Source of the DNA: Streptomyces lienomycini | GTDB taxonomy: Bacteria; Actinomycetota; Actinomycetes; Streptomycetales; Streptomycetaceae | NCBI RefSeq assembly: GCF_027947595.1 | Contig: NZ_CP116257.1 | Coordinates: 6,818,001 to 6,882,000 of the forward strand | Direction: 5' to 3' | Length of the DNA stretch: 64,000 nt | Shown: positions 16,165 through 27,100 of the stretch, piece by piece | Position numbering within the stretch: position 1 is the stretch's first letter | Layout: each line of letters starts with the position of its first letter | Translations under genes and position numbers: made by a program | Notes under the pieces: generated by a model | The model's database searches: none | Told to the model about the DNA's origin: nothing | The model's input: only the letters and a program-made list of their open reading frames with translations

Positions 16165-16979
16165 TCATCGGGCCGCCCTGAGGCGCCTCCAGCAGATAAG
16201 CGCACATCCGAGGGTCAGGAATGCCTCGTGGATGTCGTCACGGATCTCCCAGCGGATGCGCAGGCGACGGAACCAGTGCAGGTGGGCGAACGCGCGTTCA
16301 ACAACCCAGCGTTGAGCGCCGAGCCCGGAGCCGTGCTCGGTCCCGCGGCGGGCGATTTGCGGCTTCACGCCGAGATCCCAGACCAGGCGGCGGTACTTGT
16401 CGTGGTCGTAGCCGCGGTCCCCCAGCACCACGTCCGGTCGGCGCCGGGGCCGGCCGCGCTTGCCCCGCACCGGCGGCACGGCCTGCAGCAACGGGACGAG
16501 CTGGGTGACGTCGTTGCGATTGCCGCCGGTGAGGGTGGCGGCAAGCGGGATGCCGGTGGCGTCGGTGATCAGGTGATGTTTGCTGCCCGTCTTGCCCCGG
16601 TCGACGGGGCTTCGTCCGGTCTTGATGCCCCCTTTAACGCCCGGATGTGGGAGCCGTCGACCGCCGCCCGGGAGAAGTCCAGGACGTTCACACTACGGAG
16701 TTTGGCGAGGAGGACCCCGTGCAGCCGGGGCCATACCCCGGCTTCGGTCCACTCGGCCAGGCGGCGCCAGCAGGTCATGCCCGAGCCGAAGCCGAGTTCC
16801 TGCGGCAGGTGCTCCCAGGCGATTCCGGTGTGCAGCACAAACAGGATGCCCTGGAACACCAGCCGGTCCGGATGCCGCTTGCGCCCCGGATGCTGGGCCC
16901 GACGCTCAATCTTCGGCACAAGCGGCTCGATCACCGCCCACAGCTCGTCGTCAACTTCCCACGGCTTCGCCCGAGCCAC
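16165..16979 (-). CDS. IS5-family transposase, made by -1 frameshifting
   Basis: Two overlapping frames, 16979-16569 and down to 16165, together giving about 271 residues. The first half has DUF4096-like EPLVPKIERRAQHPGRKRHPDR and the first catalytic aspartate in AAVDGSHIRALKG. The second has GDRGYDHDKYRR (second aspartate) and RWVVERAFAHLHWFRRLR (glutamate), completing a DDE site. The frames meet at a canonical slippery heptamer A AAG GGG (plus-strand 16629-16635), after which the -1 frame continues as GIKTGRSPVDRGKTGSKHHL. This is the usual expression mode of this IS group, so the gene is probably active rather than broken. GTG start. Confidence 0.88.
16629..16635 (-). promoter_or_regulatory. 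programmed -1 frameshift site
   Basis: Minus-strand heptamer AAAGGGG read as A AAG GGG in the first transposase frame. It fits X XXY YYZ and joins the two transposase frames. Confidence 0.75.
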
Positions 16980-17029
16980 CCCGCACCCCCGGATTTTCAG
17001 CTCCGGAGTGATCCAACCACCTTGTAGAT

Positions 17030-17046
17030 CATTTCGTTAGGAGTTC
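17030..17046 (-). repeat. IS right inverted repeat
   Basis: Seventeen bases, exact reverse complement of the left end. It lies about 50 bases from the transposase start and is followed by the TAA copy at 17047-17049. Confidence 0.9.
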
Positions 17047-17049
17047 TAA

Positions 17050-17403
17050 GTCCACTCTGCCCGATTTATCACTATCGAATTCATCGTCGAACCCTCTTGC
17101 GCCCCCTCGAAACAGCCGGGTACCGTCATTTCCGCGGCCCCACCCGTCTCGGAAGAAACCATTCTTCGACGTTTTTGGTAGAGGTGTGCCGCCATTCTCC
17201 TTTGTGCTCGACGGCGGTATCACAAGCAGCGGCGCGCAGGATTCCTTGCGTTCCCCGCCCGTCCCTCGTTCTCGTGATTCTCGCTGCCTCGGAACATCCT
17301 GTTCGAATTAGTCAGTAGTTTCCCCGGAAGTGGCGTGTGCACCGCCGCAACCGCCGTCACCGCAACCGCGTCCGTTTGATCAACCGCGTGGGTTGCCACC
17401 CGC
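17050..17403. other. intergenic region upstream of the helicase operon
   Basis: About 350 bases with no supportable gene. AT-richer than its surroundings at 17050-17310. It must contain the promoter of the four-gene helicase operon, but I see no convincing -35/-10 pair. Before the IS inserted it would have been continuous with the operator region at 15526-15608. Confidence 0.5.
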
Positions 17404-20400
17404 ATGACGTTCACCCCCAGGCACATCACCTCGGATCGGAGTCCAGTGCATCCCGAACTGACCCCCGTGATCAAGACTGTGGTCGAGCAGTCCTCACGCG
17501 TCCTTCAGACGTACGCGGTCGACCCCGGTCTCATTCCGGAGCACGCGAACGGAGAAAGGCGGATCACCCAGGGGGGATACGGTGACCGGCAGCTCTTCGA
17601 GCTCGTGCAGAACGCCGCGGACGAGATCGCTGCCGATCCCGGTGGTCGCACTCACGTCGTCCTGACGGACACCCATCTCTACTGCGCGAACGAAGGAACG
17701 CCGGTCACCCCGGAAGGGGCCGAGACCATTCTCCGGATGAGCATGTCGCGGAAACGCGGTGGCCAGATCGGGCGCTTCGGGGTCGGCGTGAAGTCCGTAC
17801 TCGTGGTGACCGACGCCCCGGAGTTCTTCAGCCGGACCGGAGCCTTCGGGTTCGACCGAGAGTGGGCCCGTACCCAGATTCGTTCCGTTCCCGAGGTCCG
17901 AGCCCGTCTCGGGGAGGAGTTCGAGGCCCCGGTACTGCGCATGGCACGCCCGCTGGACGTGGCCGCGGAGCGAGCTGTCGACCGCGTGCTCGACGAACTC
18001 CTGGACTGGGCGACCACGGTCGTGCGCCTGCCGTTGCTCGACGGCGCCGCCGACCGACTCGGCCAGGACATGCACGGCGGACAGTCGTCCGGTGGTCGAG
18101 AGGAGTTCCCGGTCGGGTTCCAGCTCTTCTCGCCGCACGTGGCCAAGGTGATCCTCGAGGATCGACGTCCGCGCCCCGTCGTACGACGCACGCTCACCGT
18201 CGAGCGGGAGCGTGAACGGCACGTCGTCCATGAGGAGCGCACCGGCAGGACCCCTTCGGCCGGCCGGTGGCGCGTGTTCACCCTCACGCACGAGCCGACC
18301 GCCGAGGCCCGGTCCAGCGCGGGTGAGCTGCACGACCGCGTCTCCCTCGACCTCTCGTGGGCCGTGCAGGAGTACGAGAAGGATGCCGCCGGGCTCCTGT
18401 CGTCTCCCCGGGGGCGGGGCCGGTTCTGGTCGTTCTTCCCGACCAAGTACGAGATGACGTTGAGCGGTGTCCTCAACGGGGCCTGGAAGACCAACGAGGA
18501 CCGGCAGAATCTGCTGGACTCCTCACCCTTCAACCAGGAAATGATTCGGATCGCCGCCCGGCTGGTGGTCGAGTCGCTGCCGAAGCTGGCCCCCACGGAG
18601 GATCCGGCCGCGTACCTCGCTCTGCTCCCCGGGCGCCCGCGTGAGTCGGAGACCGTCAGTTGGGCGGACCGCTACCTCACCGAGCAGATCTGGGAAGCCA
18701 CGGCCCACCGTCCGTCGCTGCCCGACCAGGACGGCATACTGCGGGTCCCTCGTGACCTGAGGATCCACCCGTCGCTCGGGAAGGACAATCAGTCGCTGCT
18801 CCGTTGGCTGAACCTGTGGAACTCGTACTCCGGCCGCCCCGCCGACTGGATCCACCCCTCCGCGGAGGCCAACACGTTGCGCTCCGGCAAGATGGAGCAC
18901 GTCCTCAAGGCGGCCAGGCGTGAACGCGCCTCGGTGCGCGAGTGGTTGGAGGCCCTGGTCGCCGATGGCAGTGCCGGCGCGTCGGCGACGGCCGTCCGCA
19001 TCGTCGCCGACATGGTTCAGTCGTCGTCTCCGTACGCTGTCGAGGCCCGGACCGCACGGATCGTGCTGACCGAGGAGCACGGCATGGTCGCGCCGGTGGT
19101 CGGCAAGGTGTTCCGACGCACCGACCAGGACGGTCTGCGTGAGTCCCTCGTGTATGTCGACACGGCTCTGTCCGAGGACCCGTCGCTCACGAGTGCCCTC
19201 ACCGCTCTCGGCATCCGGGACGCCGACGTGCGGGGGCGCTTCGTCAGCGTCCTGGACCAGGGCTTCGCGTCGTACGGCCCCCAGGAATGGACCCGGTTCT
19301 GGGAACTCTTCCACCAGGCCGGCAGCAGCCAGCTCTCGCACGAGGTGATCCGGCGTGTGGCCGACCCGTCGGTGACGCCGCACGTGCGCACGGCTGCCGG
19401 CAGCTACCGGGCGATCCGCGACTGCATGCTGCCCGGTGCCGTCGTGACACCGGAGTCGGATCCCGCGATCACCGTGGACACCCGGTTCCACTCCGACGAC
19501 ATGGCCTTCTTCCGCGAGGTAGGACTGCGCGACCGCCCCGCGGGAGGCCACCGCCCCGAGGGCGAGCCGTGGTTCGAGGAGTATCGCGAATCCCTGCACA
19601 AGGCCTACTGCGGGACTCTGCCCAACCAGGCGTCCCGCCCCACTCTCGCCCGCATCAAGTTGGAGGGTGCCGCGGTGGGCGGCCCCCTGCACCTGCTGCC
19701 CGAGCTGTCGGACGAGGCACGGGCCAAGTTCCTCGGAGCACTGCCCGAGGAGGCTCTCGTCGACAACTGGACCCTCCAGGTCGGCGCCCAGGTCGCTACC
19801 CGTCGGGCGGTGGCCTCCCCGATGCGTTGGATGCTCAAGCAGCACGGTCGTGTCGCGACGTCGCAGGGCATCCGCCCGCTGCACGAGGCGGTCGGCCCCC
19901 AGCTCGTCGCCTACAGTGACGTACTGCCCGTCGCGACGATCAGCGCCGAGAAGGCACGCAAGCTCCGCCTCGCCACGAACGTCGAGGAAGTGCCCGACTC
20001 GTTCTGGAGCCGACTCCTCGACAAGCTCCAGCACAGCGAGGACGACGCGTTCGTCGGCAACACGTACGTGCTGCTGACCCGTCTCGAGGTCCCCTTCCCC
20101 GACGACTCGCTCACCAGGTGCCGCATCGGCGACGAATGGGGCACACGACCGGACGGCGAGATCGCCGTCGCCGCTTCACAGAGCGAGTACCGAGAGCTGC
20201 GCTCCGAAGGACTGCCGGCCCTGCTGACCGCGTCGTCGGATGACGCGGCACTGCTGGTGAAGCAGTGGGGGATGCTCCCGTACGCCGATGTGATCAGCCG
20301 CGAGACCCGACACGAGCCCGCGGGCGAGTCGATGCCGCTCGGCGAGGTCTACCCCACCCTGCGACAGCTTCACGGCTCGAAGGTGGAGCAGTACTCGCTG

Positions 20401-22203
20401 CAGCGCTGCAAGGTCCTCGAAGAGGTGAAGCGCACCCCGAACGGCATGCACCCCACGACGCTGAACAGCAGCCTCCAGGGTTCCACGGTCCTCGTGCTGG
20501 AACCCGCCGACGCCCTCGAAGCCCTGATGGCCGTCGACCGGGAGCTGCGTTGGCGCATGGGTGCCGCCGGTTGCAGGCAGGTCCTCGCGGCCCAGCAGCG
20601 TCAGGAAGAGGACCAGAAGGTCAAGAGCACGCTGAAGGCCGTGCGACAGGCGGACGACGTAGTGGACAAACTGCGGCTGCTGCTGGGGCCGGAGACGCTG
20701 CGGGACCGCCTTCCGGCAGGCCTGATGGACGGAGAACGTGCGGAGAACGGCGACGTCGAGCCCGACGGACGGCGCGTCGCGCAGATGGCGGTCAACGCGC
20801 ACGGGGACAGCGTTCTGCAGGTGCATGCCCGCGACCTGCAGAGCCGTTACCCCAGCCATGCCCCGGCGTCCTTCACGGGTGCGTCCAGCGCCGTGGCCTT
20901 CGTGGCGGAGTACGGCTTCCCGGACGCCTACGCGGGCTTTCGTACGCCGTCCTTGGACCCACGCATCGACGTGGACGGACCCCGCCACTTCCCTCGCCTG
21001 CACGACTACCAGGAACGGCTGGCCGCCAACGTCTTCGCGATGCTGGACCGGATGGTCCCGCAGCGCGGCATGCTGTCCCTGCCGACCGGTGCGGGCAAGA
21101 CGCGGGTCACGGCCGAGGCCGTGATCCGGTGGGTGAAGCAGGTGGGTCGTCTCGACGGGCCCATCCTCTGGATCGCCCAGACCGAGGAGCTGTGCGAACA
21201 GGCCGTGCAGAGCTGGAAGTTCGTCTGGGAGAAGGTCGGCGCCGAGACGCCGCTGGCGATCAACCGACTGTGGTCCTCGAACGAGGCCGGCCCGGTCACC
21301 GACCGCCCGCAACTGGTCGTCGCCACGGACGCGAAGCTCCAGCAGCCCAACTGTCTCGCCGCCGACGCATACGCGTGGTTGCGGAGCGCCGCCCTGGTGA
21401 TCGTCGATGAGGCCCACACCGCGATCACCCCTCGGTACACCGACATCCTGGCACACCTCGGTCTGACGGCCGCCCGCACCGATCGTCACCTGCTGGGGCT
21501 GACGGCCACGCCGTTCCGCAACACCAACCAGGACGAGACCCGCCGCCTGATCAACCGCTTCGGAGGCCGGCGTCTGGACGACGGAATCTTCCCCGACGGC
21601 GACGCGTACGCCGAACTGCAGAGGCTGGGCATGCTCGCGCAGGTCGAACACCGGCTGCTGCAGGGCGGCACGATCACCCTGACCAGTGAGGAGAAGGAGC
21701 GGGCCGAACAGCTCAGCATTCTGTCCAGGGCGGCCGAACAGCGTCTGGCCGACGACCACGACCGCAACACCCGCATCATCGCCGAGATCGCGGACATGCC
21801 GAAGGACTGGCCGGTGCTGGTCTTCGCCACCTCCGTCGACCACGCCAAGTACCTGGCCGCCAGGCTCCGCGACCTGAGAATCACCGCCTCCGCCGTCGAC
21901 TCGACCACGTCGCCCAGCGACCGTCGTCGACGCGTCGACGACTTCCGGGCGGGCCGGATCCGCGTTCTGACCAACTACGGGGTCCTGACTCAGGGGTTCG
22001 ACGCCCCCTCCACCCGGGCCGTCGTCGTCGCCCGCCCTGTCTACAGCCCCAACGTCTACCAGCAGATGATCGGGCGCGGTCTGCGAGGACGACTCAACGG
22101 CGGCGAGGAGACCTGCCTGATCCTCAACGTCCGCGACAACATCCAGAACTTCGACACAGCCCTCGCCTTCACCCAGTTCGAGCACCTGTGGAGCAGCAAG
22201 TGA
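17404..22203 (+). CDS. sacsin-type GHKL ATPase fused to SF2 helicase
   Basis: A 1599-residue protein, first gene of the operon. The N-terminal ATPase domain (about residues 50-300) has N-box FELVQNAADE (66-74), a G1-like YCANEGTPV, and G2 GRFGVGVKS (123-131), as in sacsin/Hsp90-like ATPases. Residues about 300-1180 are unassigned. The C-terminal helicase (about 1200-1590) has LPTGAGKT near 1225, VDEAHT near 1332, TATPF near 1366, and QMIGRGLRG near 1555. Two ATP motors in one chain suggest a large DNA-sensing and translocating machine. No nuclease motif is seen. Starts at ATG 17404; no clear ribosome site, so a slightly later start is possible. Confidence 0.85.
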   Translation: MTFTPRHITSDRSPVHPELTPVIKTVVEQSSRVLQTYAVDPGLIPEHANGERRITQGGYGDRQLFELVQNAADEIAADPGGRTHVVLTDTHLYCANEGTPVTPEGAETILRMSMSRKRGGQIGRFGVGVKSVLVVTDAPEFFSRTGAFGFDREWARTQIRSVPEVRARLGEEFEAPVLRMARPLDVAAERAVDRVLDELLDWATTVVRLPLLDGAADRLGQDMHGGQSSGGREEFPVGFQLFSPHVAKVILEDRRPRPVVRRTLTVERERERHVVHEERTGRTPSAGRWRVFTLTHEPTAEARSSAGELHDRVSLDLSWAVQEYEKDAAGLLSSPRGRGRFWSFFPTKYEMTLSGVLNGAWKTNEDRQNLLDSSPFNQEMIRIAARLVVESLPKLAPTEDPAAYLALLPGRPRESETVSWADRYLTEQIWEATAHRPSLPDQDGILRVPRDLRIHPSLGKDNQSLLRWLNLWNSYSGRPADWIHPSAEANTLRSGKMEHVLKAARRERASVREWLEALVADGSAGASATAVRIVADMVQSSSPYAVEARTARIVLTEEHGMVAPVVGKVFRRTDQDGLRESLVYVDTALSEDPSLTSALTALGIRDADVRGRFVSVLDQGFASYGPQEWTRFWELFHQAGSSQLSHEVIRRVADPSVTPHVRTAAGSYRAIRDCMLPGAVVTPESDPAITVDTRFHSDDMAFFREVGLRDRPAGGHRPEGEPWFEEYRESLHKAYCGTLPNQASRPTLARIKLEGAAVGGPLHLLPELSDEARAKFLGALPEEALVDNWTLQVGAQVATRRAVASPMRWMLKQHGRVATSQGIRPLHEAVGPQLVAYSDVLPVATISAEKARKLRLATNVEEVPDSFWSRLLDKLQHSEDDAFVGNTYVLLTRLEVPFPDDSLTRCRIGDEWGTRPDGEIAVAASQSEYRELRSEGLPALLTASSDDAALLVKQWGMLPYADVISRETRHEPAGESMPLGEVYPTLRQLHGSKVEQYSLQRCKVLEEVKRTPNGMHPTTLNSSLQGSTVLVLEPADALEALMAVDRELRWRMGAAGCRQVLAAQQRQEEDQKVKSTLKAVRQADDVVDKLRLLLGPETLRDRLPAGLMDGERAENGDVEPDGRRVAQMAVNAHGDSVLQVHARDLQSRYPSHAPASFTGASSAVAFVAEYGFPDAYAGFRTPSLDPRIDVDGPRHFPRLHDYQERLAANVFAMLDRMVPQRGMLSLPTGAGKTRVTAEAVIRWVKQVGRLDGPILWIAQTEELCEQAVQSWKFVWEKVGAETPLAINRLWSSNEAGPVTDRPQLVVATDAKLQQPNCLAADAYAWLRSAALVIVDEAHTAITPRYTDILAHLGLTAARTDRHLLGLTATPFRNTNQDETRRLINRFGGRRLDDGIFPDGDAYAELQRLGMLAQVEHRLLQGGTITLTSEEKERAEQLSILSRAAEQRLADDHDRNTRIIAEIADMPKDWPVLVFATSVDHAKYLAARLRDLRITASAVDSTTSPSDRRRRVDDFRAGRIRVLTNYGVLTQGFDAPSTRAVVVARPVYSPNVYQQMIGRGLRGRLNGGEETCLILNVRDNIQNFDTALAFTQFEHLWSSK

Positions 22204-24116
22204 CCGACCCCTACGGCGACAGCCCTCCGCTCACCGACGAGCAGCGGGCCGTGGTCGACCTCCCCTGGGACACCCGCCTGCTGGTCACGGCGGGAGCGGG
22301 CTCCGGCAAGACCCACACGGTCGTCCGGCGCCTCGATGCCCTGATGGGGCACGACGATCCGGGGGAGGCCCTGGAGGCGGGCGAGATCCTCGTCCTGAGC
22401 TTTTCCCGCGCGGCGGTCCGTGAGCTGCGGGACCGCATCTCACGCCACGGCGACCGAGCTCGCAGGGTGCGCGTCCAGACCTTCGACTCCTGGGCGTACC
22501 AACTGCTCACTCGTGCCCACCCCGACGAGGAATGGGTCGCGCGGAGTTTCGACGAACGCATCCGCGCGGCCACGGACGCCATCGAGAAGGGCGCGGTGGA
22601 GGCCGGCGAGGCGGGCGCCCCCTCGCACGTGGTGATCGACGAGGCGCAGGACCTGGTGGGCGACCGCCGGGACCTGGTGGAGACGCTGCTCGACCGTTTC
22701 CAGCGTTCGTGCGGGTTCACCGTCGTCGGCGACTCGGCCCAGGGCATCTACGGCTTTCAGATCGCCGACCCGAAGGAGCGGGCCGGGGAGACCGACCGCT
22801 TCTTCGCATGGCTGCGCATGTCGTACGACGATCTCGTCGAACTCGGTCTGACCCACAACTTCCGGGCGACGACCGCGGAAGCGCGGACGGCGCTCGTCGT
22901 CGGCTCCCGGTTGCAGAGCATGGGTGGTTCCGGGAACGGCGGGCAGGCCACGGCCACGACGCTCCATTCCGAGCTTCGCGACCGACTTCTCGACCTGCCC
23001 GACCTGGGCGACCTGGGCGGGGGTTTCGCACTGGAGACCCTGCGGGCGTATCCCGAGAGCTGCGCGATCCTGACGCGCGACAACCGCGAGGCTCTCGCCG
23101 TCTCGGAACTCTTGTACGAGCACGGGATAGAGCACACGTTGAAACGCTCGTTGCGGGACAGACCCGTCCCGTACTGGGTCGCCGAGCTGCTTCGCCGGGC
23201 GGAGTCCCTGACTCTCACCGAGTCCCGCTTCCTGGAGTTGCTCACGGAGATTCCGTTGCCTCCTGCCTCGGATCCCGATCGTTGTTGGCGGTCGCTGCGT
23301 GCCGCGACCCGACGGACCGGACGCGGCCTCGTCGACGTAGCCGCCGTACGGCGTCTGGTCGCCGAGGGACGCTTCCCCGACGAGCTGGGCGACCCGGAGA
23401 CGGCTCGGTTGACCGTCTCGACGGTCCACCGGGCGAAGGGGCTCGAGTACGACCGTGTGCTGCTGCTCTCTCCGCTCCCCGTCGCCGAGCTGCAGCGGGT
23501 CCACCCGGACCTCGACGTGTCCGCCGAGGCGCGGGCTCTCTACGTGGCGATGACACGGACCCGTGAAGACATGTACCACTTGACCGGTCCCGACATCTCC
23601 CGCGTACGGCGCCACCGTCCCACCGGTCGCTGGTATCTGGGTGGCTGGAGAAAGTACGAGCGCTACGGCATCCAAGCGCTGCCCGGCGACACGCACCGTG
23701 AGACACCGCCTGTCCCGCACGACGCGGACACGTCCGCCGCCGAGACTCAGAGCTACCTGTTGGAACACGTCCGACCCGGCGACGCGGTGACGTTTCGAAG
23801 GCGTCATCCGTTCCCCGCGGGGCCCGACCAGAGCCCGCCGTACGACCTGGTTCACCGCGATCGAATCGTCGGGGAGGCATCCGAACGTTTCCGTCGGGAC
23901 CTCCACGCCGTGGAGATGGTCTCGCGTTCCTGGGACGTCACCTGGCCCGCCGAAATTCTCGGCCTGCGGGTGGACACGCTGGAGACGGTCGCGGGCAGTT
24001 CGGCAGCGGGGGCCAACGCCGGACTCGGCGGCCACGGTGTGTGGATAGCCCCTCGCGTCACCGGAATCGGAAGGTATCGACGCGGTGAACGCGCCGCAGG
24101 GGAGGAGCAAGGATGA
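22200..24116 (+). CDS. UvrD/Rep-family SF1 helicase
   Basis: A 638-residue SF1A helicase. It has the Q-motif LTDEQRAVV, Walker A TAGAGSGKT (about residues 31-38), Walker B VIDEAQD (about 146), GDSAQGIYGF, motif V VHRAKGLEYD (about 410) and motif VI VAMTRTRE (about 449). UvrD-type enzymes unwind DNA 3' to 5' and in several defence systems load on free ends. The unusual C-terminal 140 residues (DAVTFRRRHPFP and after) are not typical of UvrD. GTG at 22200 overlaps the upstream stop in GTGA and has GGAG upstream; GTG 22188 is an alternative. It overlaps the next gene in ATGA. Confidence 0.88.
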   Translation: MTDPYGDSPPLTDEQRAVVDLPWDTRLLVTAGAGSGKTHTVVRRLDALMGHDDPGEALEAGEILVLSFSRAAVRELRDRISRHGDRARRVRVQTFDSWAYQLLTRAHPDEEWVARSFDERIRAATDAIEKGAVEAGEAGAPSHVVIDEAQDLVGDRRDLVETLLDRFQRSCGFTVVGDSAQGIYGFQIADPKERAGETDRFFAWLRMSYDDLVELGLTHNFRATTAEARTALVVGSRLQSMGGSGNGGQATATTLHSELRDRLLDLPDLGDLGGGFALETLRAYPESCAILTRDNREALAVSELLYEHGIEHTLKRSLRDRPVPYWVAELLRRAESLTLTESRFLELLTEIPLPPASDPDRCWRSLRAATRRTGRGLVDVAAVRRLVAEGRFPDELGDPETARLTVSTVHRAKGLEYDRVLLLSPLPVAELQRVHPDLDVSAEARALYVAMTRTREDMYHLTGPDISRVRRHRPTGRWYLGGWRKYERYGIQALPGDTHRETPPVPHDADTSAAETQSYLLEHVRPGDAVTFRRRHPFPAGPDQSPPYDLVHRDRIVGEASERFRRDLHAVEMVSRSWDVTWPAEILGLRVDTLETVAGSSAAGANAGLGGHGVWIAPRVTGIGRYRRGERAAGEEQG

Positions 24117-27100
24117 CGAACGAAGAGGGCCGGCACGCCGAGCACTACCGGGTCCGCGCGGAACTGGTGGCCGGGTTGCGCCGCGAGCTTCTCGGACCCG
24201 ACGTGAGGGCTGGGGACGACCCGGCCGAGGTCCTCACCCAGGACGCCCCGATCACGCGCTATCCGATCGGTGTGCTCTATCCGAGAGCCGCCGGGCAGGA
24301 GGCTCATCTGCGGGTACGGGAGGACGCCGCCGAGCAGGAAGGGCTGGACGAGACGCCGCTGCTCAGCAAGGACGACAAGGAGGAAGCAGAAGGACTCGGC
24401 CGACCGCCCGCCTCGGCCGACCGACGCCCCTCCACGATGGGGCTCACTTTCGCCGTGGCGCCCGAGACCAGCCGCGAGATCGTGGTCTCCGCGCGAGCCG
24501 CCGTGTACGACCCCGTGGACGTCGATGGTCGTCCCGTGTCCGCACGGCGCGCGGAGGCACGGTCCACAAGCGATCAGCGTGAGCACTGGCGGCGCAGGGA
24601 ACTGGAACTGCCGGACACGACCGTCGACATCACGACGCCCGGAGTGCTCGACCCTGCTCCCGCACTCGCCGACGGCGTGGAACTCCACGTTCTCGTCCGG
24701 CCGGTCGATGTGAGGTCCGGCACCGTCACCGTCACCGTCACACTGATCAACAAGCACACGGTGGGCGAGCGGGAGCTCCAGGACGCGTTCGCCCTCTTTC
24801 AGCCCGGTCTCCGGGTTCGGGCGAGCAACGGCGGCTCCGCCTTCGTCGAACGTCCCGCCAAGGCTTCCGCCGTCGATCCCGAGCTGGCCACGAGTCGCCT
24901 GCTGTACCGTCACGCTCCCACCTTCGCGGTGGGGCACGGCTGCGCCGCCGACTGGGACTGGACACCACCGCAGATCGGTCTGACCGACATAGAGCGTGCG
25001 GGTGTCGCAGAGGTCCGCTCCGAGTTCGTGCCCACGCACGAGGTGCTGTTGACCGACTCCAATCCGGAGATCGACAAGCTCTGCGGCTCCGCACTCGGCA
25101 TGCTCGGTCTCGCCGATGCCCCGGAGGCCGATGTGCTCAACGCCTTGCAGGGGTTGAGCCGTGGTTACGAGCAGTGGATCGAGGCCAAGGCGTCGGAGGC
25201 CGCGGCCCTCGCCGGGACCACGCACGAGACGGCCGCGCTCGCCCAGCTCGACTCCTGCCGTCAGGCTCTCGGTCGGATGCGTGAGGGTATCCGGGTCCTG
25301 GCGGACAAGCCCGAGGTCATGGAGGCCTTCAAGCTGGCCAACCGGGCCATGGCGGAGCAGCGGGCACGCAGTGCCTGGGTGAAGGGCGGCCGTGAGGGCA
25401 CGCCCGACATGGCCGAGCAGCGCTGGCGTCCGTTCCAGATCGCCTTCATCCTCCTGTGTCTGTCCGGCATCGAGGACCCCAACCACGCCGATCGCCGGGT
25501 CTCGGACCTGCTGTGGTTCCCCACCGGTGGCGGCAAGACCGAGGCATATCTCGGTCTGATCGCCTTCACCACGTTTCTGCGCCGGTTGCGCAGGAAGACC
25601 GAAGGCGGTGGCGTGACCGTTCTCATGCGCTACACACTGCGCCTGCTCACCCTGCAGCAGTTCGAACGGGCCACGATCCTCATCTGCGCCATGGAGAAGA
25701 TGCGGCTGGCCGATCTCGACCGTCTGGGTGGCGAAGCCATCTCGATCGGCATGTGGGTCGGCAAATCGGCGACGCCGAACGACCTGAAGACGGCAGCCGG
25801 GAGACTGGACAGGCTGCGCGGAGGGCAGACCCTGCAGACCGAGAATCCCGTGCAGCTCCATACCTGCCCCTGGTGCGGCACGGCCATGGACGCCCACGAC
25901 TACACGGTGGACGAGGACGACGCACGCATGGACGTGTGCTGTCCGAACGTCGACTGCGACTTCGCCTCCGGCCTCCCGGTGCACCTGGTGGACCAAACCG
26001 TCTACAAGGCCCGTCCGACGCTCGTCATCGCGACCGTCGACAAGTTCGCCTCCATGCCGTGGCGCAAGGAGACCGCCGCACTGTTCAACCGGGACCGCGA
26101 CGAAGACCCGACTCCGCCTCCCGAGCTGATCGTCCAGGACGAGCTGCACCTGATCTCGGGCCCACTCGGCACGCTGACCGGGCTGTACGAGACAGCCGTC
26201 GACGCCCTCGCCGACCAGCCGAAGGTGATCGCCTCGACGGCGACGATTCGTCGCGCCGCCGACCAGGGACACAACCTCTTCGACCGGGACGTGTGTCAGT
26301 TCCCGCCGGCCGGCCTGGACGCCCGCGACTCCTGGTTCGCGGTGGAGACCGACCCCGCGAAGAAGGCCAGCCGCCGCTATGTGGGCCTGCTCGCTCCGGG
26401 TACCAGCCAGTCGACGCTTCTCATCCGTACCTACGCCGCTCTGCTGCACCAGGCCATGCGCGCGGAGACGAGCGACCGGGTCCGGGACGCGTACTGGACC
26501 CTGGTCGGCTACTTCAACAGTCTCCGCCTGCTGTCGGCCGCCGAACTCCAGGTGAACGACGACGTCGAGGACTACCTGCGTCTTCTCGCCGAGCGTGACG
26601 GCACCGAGGTACGCCCGTCCAACCGCTACTCGGAGCTGACCAGCCGGGTGGACGCGAGTCTGATTCCCGCTCGGCTCAAGGAGATCGAGAAGCGTCACCC
26701 GAGTCCGGACGTGCGTGACGTCCTGCTGGCCACGAACATGATCGCCGTCGGCGTCGACATCGACCGCCTCGGACTGATGGCGGTCATGGGGCAGCCCCAG
26801 ACCACGGCCGAGTACATCCAGGCCACCAGCCGTGTGGGGCGTGCCCATCCGGGGCTCGTCGCCGTGATGCTCAACAGCATGCGTCCTCGTGACCGCTCGC
26901 ACTACGAGGGCTTCCTGCACTTCCACTCCGCGCTGTACCGCGAGGTGGAGTCGACGTCGGTCACGCCTTTCTCAGTCCGGTCCCGCGACCGGGGACTGCA
27001 CGCCGTGGTCGTGGCCCTGGCCCGCATCCTCATTCCCGAGGCCCGCGAGAACGACGCGGCCGGTCGGATCGACTCGTACGTGGACCGGCTGAAGTCGGAG

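Larger units (their letters stand above)
15609..17046 (-). mobile_element. IS5-family insertion sequence with passenger gene
   Basis: A 1438-base element bounded by perfect 17-bp inverted repeats (15609-15625 and 17030-17046) and flanked by a TAA duplication (15606-15608 and 17047-17049). This fits the TNA target preference of one IS5 subgroup; CTAA is also consistent. It encodes a two-frame transposase and, between the transposase stop and the left end, a membrane protein of about 160 residues. At twice the length of the transposase unit it looks like a passenger-carrying IS. It lies between the two divergent defence operons. Confidence 0.8.

Noticed and set aside
16165..16979. Transposase as a frameshifted pseudogene
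   Set aside because: The frames meet at a canonical A AAG GGG slippery site typical of programmed frameshifting, and the DDE residues are all present.
20176..22185. Open frame of about 669 codons antisense to the sacsin-helicase gene
   Set aside because: No motif, no ribosome site, composition of a codon-position shadow.
23852..26926. Open frame of about 1024 codons opposite the UvrD and drmA genes
   Set aside because: Antisense to well-supported helicase genes and of low-complexity composition.
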